Part shown: piece after piece, positions 1-5,054 of the stretch
Layout of the letters: the number at the start of each line of letters is the position of its first letter
How positions within the stretch are numbered: the stretch's first letter is position 1
Assembly: GCA_946885815.1 (NCBI GenBank)
Contig: CAMPHE010000128.1
Location: forward strand, 1-5,862
Source: an uncultured Arenimonas sp.
GTDB taxonomy: Bacteria > Pseudomonadota > Gammaproteobacteria > Xanthomonadales > Xanthomonadaceae
Length of the DNA stretch: 5,862 bases
Direction of reading: 5' to 3'
Notes under the pieces: model-generated
What the model was told of the DNA's origin: nothing
Database searches by the model: none
Seen by the model: the letters and a program-made list of their open reading frames with translations, nothing else
Translations under genes and position numbers: made by a program

Positions 1-440
1 TACAGGTTCAGCCAGATCTCGGTTTCGACGATCACCGCCAGCGCCGGCCGCGCGTGGTCGAGGAAACGCCGCACCATGCCGTGCAGGTCGTACGGCAGGT
101 AGACGTGGTGCACGCGGTCGCCCCACAGCGCGCGCACGCGATCCGACCCGGTCGGCGTGATCGTCGTCACCAGCAGTGGCCGGTGCGGGTGCTTCGCGCG
201 CAGCGCGTCGACGAGCGGCCGCGCCGCCAGCACTTCGCCGACCGACACCGCGTGCACCCAGATCGCGCCGTCGAGCCGGTCGGCCGGGTCGAACCACGCA
301 TAGCGCTCGCTCCAGCGCTGCAGGTATTCGCGCTGGCGCATGCCGCGCCAGACGAGGTGGTAGAGGGTGGCCGGAATCGCGAGGTAGAGGACCAGCGAAT
401 ACAGGCCGGTCAACACGCGCTGGCCCAGGGTCAGTGGCAT
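1..440 (-). CDS. waaA: 3-deoxy-D-manno-octulosonic acid (Kdo) transferase, N-terminal part
   Basis: Kdo transferase (KdtA/WaaA, GT30 family) moves Kdo from CMP-Kdo to the lipid A precursor at the cytoplasmic face of the inner membrane. Only the first 146 codons are present; the gene continues past the left edge. Residues about 11-32 form a hydrophobic N-terminal anchor. The segment RWSERY (42-47) matches the family's RWGERY motif, whose Glu (here E45) is regarded as the catalytic base. It is followed by HAVSVGEV (63-70), TTITPTGSDRV (92-102), VYLPYDL (113-119) and VIVETEIW (136-143), all in the order of E. coli WaaA as I recall it. Two positions differ from that protein: Ser44 for Gly, and Leu144 where ETE[IL]WPNL has Pro. 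The ATG start has no Shine-Dalgarno but lies six bases after a -10-like TATCCT. The gene is divergent from an acyltransferase gene, 40 bases apart. Identification is very secure. Confidence 0.94.
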   Translation of the reverse strand, partial: MPLTLGQRVLTGLYSLVLYLAIPATLYHLVWRGMRQREYLQRWSERYAWFDPADRLDGAIWVHAVSVGEVLAARPLVDALRAKHPHRPLLVTTITPTGSDRVRALWGDRVHHVYLPYDLHGMVRRFLDHARPALAVIVETEIWLNL

Positions 441-446
441 CGCGGC

Positions 447-452
447 AGGATA
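447..452 (-). promoter_or_regulatory. Putative -10 element (TATCCT) of a leaderless waaA promoter
   Basis: On the minus strand GGGTATCCT is followed by six bases (GCCGCG) and then the waaA ATG, so transcription is predicted to start on the A of the start codon. There is no Shine-Dalgarno sequence and no good -35 match. The layout is the same as at two other starts in this window. The -35 zone of this promoter would overlap the -10 of the divergent promoter. This is inferred from pattern only. Confidence 0.5.
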
Positions 453-468
453 CCCGACCGGCCACGGC

Positions 469-474
469 TAGAAT
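469..474 (+). promoter_or_regulatory. Putative -10 element (TAGAAT) of a leaderless acyltransferase promoter
   Basis: GGCTAGAAT, then GTCGCG, then the ATG at 481. TAGAAT matches the TATAAT consensus at five of six positions, and the six-base gap puts the predicted transcript start on the A of the ATG. No Shine-Dalgarno is present and no convincing -35 box is visible. An ATG at 473 inside this element is out of frame and is not the start. Confidence 0.58.
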
Positions 475-480
475 GTCGCG

Positions 481-1395
481 ATGGCCGACGCCGACGCACC
501 GCCGCCGCTCTCACCGCGCCACTGGCCGACGTGGCTGGGCATCGCCGGCGGCTGGACGCTCGCCCGCTGGCCGTGGGCCTTGCAGCGCCGCGTCGGGCCG
601 GTGCTCGGCGACGCGATGTACCACCTGCTGCGCGGCCGGCGGAACATCGCGGCGACGAATCTCGCACTGTGCTTCCCGGAACTCGACGCCGGTGCGCGCC
701 GGACGCTGCTGCGGGCGAATTTCCGCGCGCTCGGCACCGGCGTGTTCGAGTTCCTGCGCGCGTGGTGGGGGCGCCTGGCCCCGACCGATCGCGGCCTCGA
801 ATTCACCGGACTCGAGCATCTCGACGCCGCGCGCGCCGGCGGCCGCGGCGTGATCCTGGTGTCGGCGCATTTCACGACGCTCGAGGCGGCGATGCGGCTG
901 CTGTGCGGGCGCATCCCGCTCGCCGGCATGTACCGGCCGCACGAGCAGCCGGCGATGGAATGGGCCGTGCGCCGTGGCCGCCTGCGGCACGCGGTGGCGA
1001 TGTTCGCGCGCGACGAGCTGCGGCCGGCGATCCGCCATCTGAAGAAGGGCGGGCTGCTGTGGTTCGCGCCCGATCAGGAAACGCGTCGTGGCGACAGCGT
1101 GTTCGTGCCGTTCTTCGGGCAGCCGGCGTGGAGCCTGACGTCGACGCACCAGCTCGCGCGCCTGAGCGGAGCGGCGGTGCTGCCGCTGTTCCACGAACGG
1201 CTCGACGACGGTCGCTACCGCATCCGGATCCTTCCGGCGCTCGAGGATTTCCCCGGCACCGACGCGACCGCCGACACCGCCCGCGTGATGGCCACGCTCG
1301 AATCGCTGATCCGCCGTCGCCCCGAGCAGTACCTCTGGCTCCACAAGCGCTTCAAGCGCACGCCCGACGGCACCCGCCGCGACTACGGCGCGTAG
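481..1395 (+). CDS. lpxL: Lipid A secondary acyltransferase, LpxL/HtrB family (first copy)
   Basis: This 304-residue protein belongs to the LpxL/LpxM/LpxP acyltransferase family, which transfers an acyl chain from acyl-ACP to a hydroxyl of the primary acyl chains of Kdo-lipid A, at the inner membrane. The catalytic HX4E motif is H130-E135 in SAHFTTLE. Other family blocks follow in order: NIAATNLALCFPEL (55-68), YRPHEQP (151-157), the LKKGGLLWFAPDQE block (187-200), FVPFFG (208-213) and the C-terminal PEQYLWLHKRFK (281-292). The YRP and LKKG...APDQ blocks resemble E. coli LpxL more than LpxM. The length is normal for the family. A weakly hydrophobic N-terminal stretch (about 16-36) may be the membrane anchor. 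The ATG is chosen because it is the first in-frame start and is preceded by a leaderless-type promoter. The gene is divergent from waaA and converges on a paralogue 12 bases downstream. Which acyl chain and position it uses cannot be read from sequence. Confidence 0.93.
   Translation: MADADAPPPLSPRHWPTWLGIAGGWTLARWPWALQRRVGPVLGDAMYHLLRGRRNIAATNLALCFPELDAGARRTLLRANFRALGTGVFEFLRAWWGRLAPTDRGLEFTGLEHLDAARAGGRGVILVSAHFTTLEAAMRLLCGRIPLAGMYRPHEQPAMEWAVRRGRLRHAVAMFARDELRPAIRHLKKGGLLWFAPDQETRRGDSVFVPFFGQPAWSLTSTHQLARLSGAAVLPLFHERLDDGRYRIRILPALEDFPGTDATADTARVMATLESLIRRRPEQYLWLHKRFKRTPDGTRRDYGA
1327..1356 (+). repeat. Imperfect inverted repeat, arm 1 (acyltransferase C-terminal motif)
   Basis: This segment encodes QYLWLHKRFK of the first acyltransferase. 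It matches the reverse complement of 1441-1470 (QYLWVHRRFK of the second) at 25 of 30 bases, with an 84-base spacer. It arises because two paralogues end tail to tail; protein-level conservation explains most of the match. Confidence 0.7.
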
Positions 1396-1407
1396 GCGCG
1401 GCCTCGG

Positions 1408-2280
1408 TCAGTAAACCGGCGGCTCGCCCGGCGGCCGCGTCTTGAACCGCCGGTGGACCCACAGGTACTGCGAGGGCGCCTCGCAGACGACCGCTTCGAG
1501 CTCGGCCATGTAGCGCGCGGCGTCGCGCACCGGGTCGCCGCTCGGCCAGCCGTCCCACGCCGGGCCGATGCGGATGTGGAAATGTCCGTCGGCATCGCGT
1601 CGCGACCAGAACGGCAGCATCGTCGCGCGCCCGCGGGCGACGAGGTCGGGTACCGCGGTCATCGTCGCCGCCTGCACGCCGAAGAACGGCACGAAAGCGT
1701 GCTGGTAGCTGAAGTCCTGGTCGGCGAGGTACGCCACCGGCTCGCCCGCCTGCAGCGCGCGCAGCAGGCCCCGCACGTCCTTCTTCGCGATCGTGCCGCC
1801 GAGCACGCGCCGCCGCGATCGCTCGATCCAGCCTTCGATCACGGGGTCGTTGTGACGCCGCACCAGCGCGTGCAGCGGTCGCCCCAGCGCCTCGCCGATC
1901 GACCGCACCGCGAGCTCGGTATGCGTCAGGTGCGCGCCGAGCAGCAGCACGCCACCGCGTTCCAGCGCGGCGTGCAGCCGCGGCAGTCCTTCGATCGTCG
2001 TACCGGCGAAGGCCGCCGCCGGCGCGTGCCACGCCCGCACGAGTTCGAACACGCCGGTGGCGGTGTCGGCGAGCGTGTCGTCGACCAGCGCGGCGCGGGC
2101 GCCCGCCTCCAGGCCCGGGAAGCACAGATCGATGTTCGCGCGGGCGATGTGGCGCCGGCGGCGCAGCAACGGCCCGCCGAGCCGGGCGACCACGCGGCCC
2201 AGCACCGGCACCGCGCGCGCCGGCAGGCGGCCCAGCAGCCATGCGCCGGCATCGAGCAGCGGCAGCAGCGCGCGGTGCAC
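1408..2280 (-). CDS. Lipid A acyltransferase, LpxL/LpxM (HtrB) family (second copy)
   Basis: This 290-residue paralogue of the acyltransferase at 481-1395 is clearly diverged from it. The catalytic HX4E motif is H117-E122 in GAHLTHTE. Also visible are HIARANIDLCFPGL (44-57), RRHNDP (141-146) where the other copy has YRPHEQP, ADQDF (186-190) in place of APDQE, FVPFFG (196-201) and PSQYLWVHRRFKTRP (269-283). By family it should acylate lipid A or a related lipid at the inner membrane. Its acceptor-side motifs differ, so another position or chain length is plausible, and LpxM-like second acylation is one option. The start is a GTG only four bases after the ligase stop, with no Shine-Dalgarno, which suggests translational coupling. 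It is the last gene of the minus-strand LPS cluster. The family is certain; the specific name is not. Confidence 0.9.
   Translation of the reverse strand: MHRALLPLLDAGAWLLGRLPARAVPVLGRVVARLGGPLLRRRRHIARANIDLCFPGLEAGARAALVDDTLADTATGVFELVRAWHAPAAAFAGTTIEGLPRLHAALERGGVLLLGAHLTHTELAVRSIGEALGRPLHALVRRHNDPVIEGWIERSRRRVLGGTIAKKDVRGLLRALQAGEPVAYLADQDFSYQHAFVPFFGVQAATMTAVPDLVARGRATMLPFWSRRDADGHFHIRIGPAWDGWPSGDPVRDAARYMAELEAVVCEAPSQYLWVHRRFKTRPPGEPPVY
1441..1470 (-). repeat. Imperfect inverted repeat, arm 2 (acyltransferase C-terminal motif)
   Basis: This is the partner of 1327-1356, with 25 of 30 bases matching in inverted orientation. It encodes QYLWVHRRFK of the second acyltransferase on the minus strand. 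No transposon ends or target duplications are seen around it. Confidence 0.7.
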
Positions 2281-2284
2281 GCGG

Positions 2285-3592
2285 TCAGGCGTCGAGGCGG
2301 CGGCGCTCGCCGGCCATCGCCAGCAGGCTGCCGGCGTACAGCGCGGCCAGCAGCAGCGTCAGGCCGCCCCAGAACGTGGAATAGAACGCGAGGTGCGTGT
2401 TCAGCGGGAACACGGTCGCGAGCAGCGCCAGTGCCGGCGCGCGGGCGCGGTCACGCGCGGCATCCGGCGAGGTCGCCCACGCGCGGATCGCCAGCGCGAC
2501 GCCGGTGAGCCAGAGGAACAGCCCGATCAGCCCGGTTTCGCTCAGCACCTCCAGCACGATCTGGTGGGCGTGGTAGCCGGCGCCGTGTTCGTCGTCGACC
2601 AGCCACGGATCCTCGGGCGAGGCGTGTTCGCGATAGGCCTCGCGGAAGCCGCGCACGCCGACGCCGTTCACCGGATGCGCCGCGGTCATCGCCATCGCCG
2701 TGCGCCAGATCCAGATGCGCCCCGACAGCGCGTGGTCCAAGCCCTCGCTGTCGCCGGCCAGCGCCGACCCGGTGCGGGAAATGCGCTGCTCCAGCGCATC
2801 GAGCGCGTGGCAGACGCCGTCGTCGGCGGCGCACGGCCCGTGCTGCAGCGTCGCCGCCAGCGCCAGCAGCAGGCCGAGCAAGCCGCCGAGGCCGAAGACG
2901 AGCGCCGCGCGCTTCACGCCGAACTGCTGCCAGCCGCTGGCCAGCACGACGATGCCGAACGTGACCCACGACGCGCGCGCGCCGGCGAGCAGCACGACGA
3001 TGCCGATCGCGATCGCCGCGAGCGTCCAGCCCGGTAGGCCGAAGCGCCGCGCCGCCTCCAGCAGCACGAACGGCGCCAGGCTCGCGAGCACGAGGCCGAG
3101 CTTCAGGTTGTCCGCGCCGAAGATGCCGCTGAGACGGTCGGCGGTGGCGGCACCCCCGAGGCTCCAGCCGGTGGTGGCCTGCAGCAGGCCGTCGAGCGTC
3201 CACAGCGCCGCGATCACCGCGATGCCGACGAACGTGGTGCGTCGCCCGCGCTCGCTGCCGACGGCGATCGCCACGAGCCACAGGAACGGCAGGTAGCGCA
3301 GGTCGAGCAGCGATTCGCGCAGCGCGCGGCCCGCGTCCACGGCGTCCACCGACGACAGCAGCTCCGGCAGCCAGTACGCGAGGAACAGCACCGTCGTCAG
3401 CGCCCACGCCTCGTGGCTCAGCAGCGTGATGCCGCCGCGGAAGCGGTGATACGCGAGCACCGACAGCGCGACGATCGCACCGATCGACAGCACGCCTTCG
3501 GCCGGTCCGGGCGCCGGCCACAGCGCGACGAACGCCAGCACCCACCACGGGGCCCAGCGCAGCTTCGCTTCAGTCGGCGGCGAGGTGTTCAT
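2285..3592 (-). CDS. O-antigen ligase / polymerase-like membrane protein (WaaL/Wzy family)
   Basis: This 435-residue multi-pass protein carries roughly ten hydrophobic segments (for example 14-28, 33-48, 62-80, 101-112, 119-132, 163-180, 189-204, 209-221, 228-249, 351-370, 386-425). A large, presumably periplasmic loop spans about 250-345. Features shared with O-antigen ligases and polymerases are the LLAGARASW segment with R206, the GRIWIWRTAMAMTAAHPVNGVG stretch (291-312) and the YHAHQIVLEVLSETGLIGL block (340-358), whose His pair (H341, H343) is in the usual catalytic position. WaaL joins O-antigen from undecaprenyl diphosphate to lipid A-core in the periplasm; Wzy polymerases share this architecture. 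LPS neighbours and absence of a flippase favour a ligase but do not prove it. C254 and C261 in the loop could pair. The ATG at 3592 is chosen because coding-like sequence starts there and GGAA lies upstream in the message. It overlaps the end of the glycosyltransferase gene by 23 bases. Confidence 0.85.
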   Translation of the reverse strand: MNTSPPTEAKLRWAPWWVLAFVALWPAPGPAEGVLSIGAIVALSVLAYHRFRGGITLLSHEAWALTTVLFLAYWLPELLSSVDAVDAGRALRESLLDLRYLPFLWLVAIAVGSERGRRTTFVGIAVIAALWTLDGLLQATTGWSLGGAATADRLSGIFGADNLKLGLVLASLAPFVLLEAARRFGLPGWTLAAIAIGIVVLLAGARASWVTFGIVVLASGWQQFGVKRAALVFGLGGLLGLLLALAATLQHGPCAADDGVCHALDALEQRISRTGSALAGDSEGLDHALSGRIWIWRTAMAMTAAHPVNGVGVRGFREAYREHASPEDPWLVDDEHGAGYHAHQIVLEVLSETGLIGLFLWLTGVALAIRAWATSPDAARDRARAPALALLATVFPLNTHLAFYSTFWGGLTLLLAALYAGSLLAMAGERRRLDA

Positions 3593-4658
3593 ACAGTTCC
3601 AGGGTCGCGGCCTGCATCGCCGCCAGCGTGTACGGGATGGTAACCGGCATCGGCGGCGGCGCCGCAAGCAGCGCGCGCGCGGCCGCCTGCAGTGCGTCGG
3701 CATCGTCCTTCGCCACCGCGCCGGCCGGATACAGCGCCCGCAGCAGTTCGCCGACGCCGCCGTGGTCCCAGCCGAGCACGGGCCGTCCGACGGACAGCGC
3801 CTCGACGACCGTGCGGCCGAACGCCTCGGGCTTGTTCGACAGCTGCAGCACGAGGCTGGATGCCGCGTACGCGTCGCGGATGTCGGCGCGCGGCGGCGTG
3901 ATCGCGAGCGCGTCGGCGACACCGAGCGCCGCGGCCTGCGCGCGCAGCTCGTCGAGGTAGTGCGCGCGGCCGGGTTCGTCGGCACCGGGCAGCCACAGCC
4001 GCACGTCGAGGCCGTCGCCGCGCAGCACCGCGAGCAGCGCGATCGCCGCGTCGTGGCCTTTCAGCCGGGTGCCGCGCCCGGGCATCAGCAGCCAGCGGCC
4101 GCCGCGCAGCGCCGGGTGTCCGGCCTCGACGCGCTCGCGCCAGCCGGGCGGTGGCGCACCGGGCGCGAACTGCGCCGGATCGACGCCGCGCGGAATCACC
4201 ACGAGCCGCGCCGGATCGGTATGCGGCCACTGCGCGAGCACATGCGCGCGCACGGTGTCCGATACGCAGACGACGCGCTCGCCGCGCGTCATCACGCCGC
4301 TGTAGCGCCCGGGCGAATTGAGCCCGTGCACCGTGGTGACGAAGCGCGGCCGCGGGGACAGTCCCCGCATCGCGCCGAGCGCGACCCACGCCGGCAACCG
4401 CGAACGCGCGTGCAGGATGTCCGGCTTCAGATCCGCCAGCCGTCGCCGCAGCGCCCGCATCGCCGCGTACGCGGAGAACGGCGCCTTGCGTCCGACGGGC
4501 AGGGCGAGGTGCTCGCTGCCGCCGGCGAGCAGGGGGGCGACCAGCCGGCCGCCCGCGGAGACGACCACCGAACGATGCCCCGCGCGCACCAGCGCGTCGG
4601 CGATTTCCAGCGTGGAGCGCTCGACGCCGCCGCTCTCGAGCGCCGGCAGCAGCTGCAC
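3570..4658 (-). CDS. Glycosyltransferase family 4, probable LPS core or O-chain sugar transferase
   Basis: This 362-residue GT-B fold enzyme is predicted to be cytosolic or peripheral at the membrane, transferring a sugar from a nucleotide donor. The N-terminal domain opens with LLPALESGGVERSTLE (3-18), whose GGVER is the loop typical of this group. It also has KPDILHARSRLPAW (78-91), TTVHG (108-112) and VCVSDTVR (130-137). The linker carries VIPRGVD (154-160). The C-terminal domain has LMPGRGTRLKGHD (191-203) and the donor-binding E-X7-E motif PEAFGRTVVEA, with E278 and E286, followed by a GGVGELL loop (300-306). Length is normal for the family. The start is uncertain: GTG at 4658 is the best ordinary codon, but coding-like residues RRLVVVQ continue upstream, and a CTG at 4688 overlapping the upstream stop would give ten more residues. 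Context suggests LPS core or O-antigen assembly; donor and acceptor are unknown. Confidence 0.9.
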   Translation of the reverse strand: MQLLPALESGGVERSTLEIADALVRAGHRSVVVSAGGRLVAPLLAGGSEHLALPVGRKAPFSAYAAMRALRRRLADLKPDILHARSRLPAWVALGAMRGLSPRPRFVTTVHGLNSPGRYSGVMTRGERVVCVSDTVRAHVLAQWPHTDPARLVVIPRGVDPAQFAPGAPPPGWRERVEAGHPALRGGRWLLMPGRGTRLKGHDAAIALLAVLRGDGLDVRLWLPGADEPGRAHYLDELRAQAAALGVADALAITPPRADIRDAYAASSLVLQLSNKPEAFGRTVVEALSVGRPVLGWDHGGVGELLRALYPAGAVAKDDADALQAAARALLAAPPPMPVTIPYTLAAMQAATLELYEHLAAD

Positions 4659-4670
4659 GACGACGAGGCG

Positions 4671-4683
4671 GCGCGCGCGCGCG
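4671..4683. repeat. Alternating GC dinucleotide run
   Basis: Thirteen bases of strictly alternating G and C lie between the zinc-finger stop codon and the GTG start of the glycosyltransferase. Such a tract may be prone to slippage. It would matter for the protein only if translation starts upstream, at the CTG at 4688. Confidence 0.8.
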
Positions 4684-4684
4684 T

Positions 4685-4885
4685 TCAGCCCTTCAGCACC
4701 CAGACGGCGCCGCAGTACGGGCAGGTGGCCGTGCCGGTGGCTTCCACCGGCAGGTACACGCGCGGATGCGAATTCCAGAGCGCCATCTCAGGCGTCGGGC
4801 AGCTCAGCGGCAGCTGCGCACGCGTGATCTCGTAACGACGCTCGGCGTTGGCCGGCGTGCCGGCGGCGTCATCGGTTCGCATCAT
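4685..4885 (-). CDS. Small CHCC-type zinc-finger protein (zf-CHCC)
   Basis: This 66-residue protein ends in a zf-CHCC domain, the family of bacterial proteins related to mitochondrial complex I subunit NDUFS6. The expected zinc ligands are C29, H40, C55 and C58, in the order C-X10-H-X14-C-X2-C, within LSCPTPEMALWNSHPRVYLP and TATCPYCGAVW. The length is typical of the stand-alone bacterial form, whose function is not established. The open frame extends far upstream, but that part overlaps the neighbouring gene and is not protein-like. The first of two adjacent ATGs (4885) is preferred because an AGGA lies nine bases upstream. It heads the minus-strand LPS cluster, 26 bases before the glycosyltransferase GTG, so it is probably co-transcribed with it. 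A role in LPS synthesis would be only a guess from position. Confidence 0.89.
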   Translation of the reverse strand: MMRTDDAAGTPANAERRYEITRAQLPLSCPTPEMALWNSHPRVYLPVEATGTATCPYCGAVWVLKG

Positions 4886-4894
4886 GGCGGTGGA

Positions 4895-4898
4895 TCCT
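4895..4898 (-). promoter_or_regulatory. Ribosome binding site (AGGA) of the zinc-finger gene
   Basis: AGGA on the minus strand lies nine bases before the first ATG (4885) and twelve before the second. The spacing favours the first ATG as start. This gene therefore has a short leader, unlike the leaderless-type starts elsewhere in the window. Confidence 0.6.
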
Positions 4899-4905
4899 GG
4901 CGTGA

Positions 4906-4936
4906 ATGCGCCGGATTTTACCCGGAGCGGGCGCAT
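4906..4936. repeat. Interrupted inverted repeat ATGCGCC/GGCGCAT around the operon -10
   Basis: Perfect 7-base arms at 4906-4912 and 4930-4936 are separated by 17 bases that contain the TAAAAT -10 box of the minus-strand operon. One arm lies upstream of the predicted start point, so it is not an RNA hairpin of the leader. An operator is a possible reading, unproven. Confidence 0.4.
4915..4920 (-). promoter_or_regulatory. Putative -10 element (TAAAAT) for the zinc-finger / LPS operon
   Basis: On the minus strand GGGTAAAAT is followed by CCGGCG. TAAAAT matches TATAAT at five of six positions and is one of very few AT-rich hexamers in the region. Transcription would start near 4907, giving a leader of about 22 bases containing the AGGA. 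No clear -35 box is seen at 17-19 bases. It is the only good promoter candidate for the four-gene minus-strand cluster, and it sits inside an interrupted inverted repeat (4906-4912 and 4930-4936). Confidence 0.55.
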
Positions 4937-5040
4937 CCGTCCGACCGCCGGTTGCCGGAACGCCCCGGTCACCGCGTGAATGCCAATGGGCCCCCGTCGA
5001 GCGCGGCCCCGCGCGTCGCCCCCCGGCCGCGCGTCCCCCT

Positions 5041-5046
5041 GGAGGA
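5041..5046 (+). promoter_or_regulatory. Strong ribosome binding site (GGAGGA) of the exported-protein gene
   Basis: GGAGGA, preceded by a T, ends eight bases before the ATG at 5055. It is the strongest Shine-Dalgarno in the window and fixes this ATG over the upstream in-frame ATG at 4980, which has none. Confidence 0.85.
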
Positions 5047-5054
5047 CTCCCCGG

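Larger units (their letters stand above)
4900..4983. repeat. Pair of 10-base direct repeats GCGTGAATGC (4900-4909 and 4974-4983)
   Basis: Two perfect copies lie in the same orientation, 74 bases start to start, which is close to seven helical turns. The left copy covers the predicted start point of the zinc-finger operon; the right copy overlaps the weak -10 candidate of the exported-protein gene. They could be binding sites for one regulator, or chance. Confidence 0.45.
4886..5054. other. Divergent intergenic region between the zinc-finger gene and the exported-protein gene
   Basis: These 169 bases contain no convincing gene. They hold the minus-strand TAAAAT promoter, the GGAGGA ribosome site for the plus-strand gene, a 7-base inverted repeat around the -10, and a perfect 10-base direct repeat, GCGTGAATGC, at 4900-4909 and 4974-4983. 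A very weak plus-strand promoter candidate is TTGCCG (4952-4957) with an 18-base spacer to GTGAAT (4976-4981). The in-frame extension of the downstream gene from 4980 is Pro/Arg-rich and precedes a clear signal peptide, so it is not taken as coding. Confidence 0.7.

Noticed and set aside
54..1445. A 463-codon plus-strand open frame spanning waaA antisense and the first acyltransferase in another frame
   Set aside because: The translation is Arg/Ala/Pro/His-rich without motifs, while the other frames over the same DNA give clear WaaA and LpxL-family proteins. Long shadow frames are expected at this GC content.
1327..1470. Inverted repeat as insertion-sequence ends or an invertible segment
   Set aside because: Both arms encode the conserved QYLW-H-RFK motif of paralogous genes, no transposase or recombinase is nearby, and the match is imperfect (25/30).
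1453..2508. A 351-codon plus-strand open frame opposite the second acyltransferase, and similar ones opposite the ligase and glycosyltransferase
   Set aside because: Low-complexity Arg-rich translations with no ribosome sites or motifs, antisense to genes with family motifs across their length.
3593..3985. N-terminal extension of the ligase frame by 131 codons
   Set aside because: This stretch lies wholly inside the glycosyltransferase gene in another frame, is Arg/Ser-rich, and coding-like sequence begins at the ATG at 3592.
4980..5054. Upstream in-frame ATG at 4980 for the exported protein
   Set aside because: It would put 25 Pro/Arg-rich residues before an obvious signal peptide, and only the ATG at 5055 has a Shine-Dalgarno (GGAGGA).
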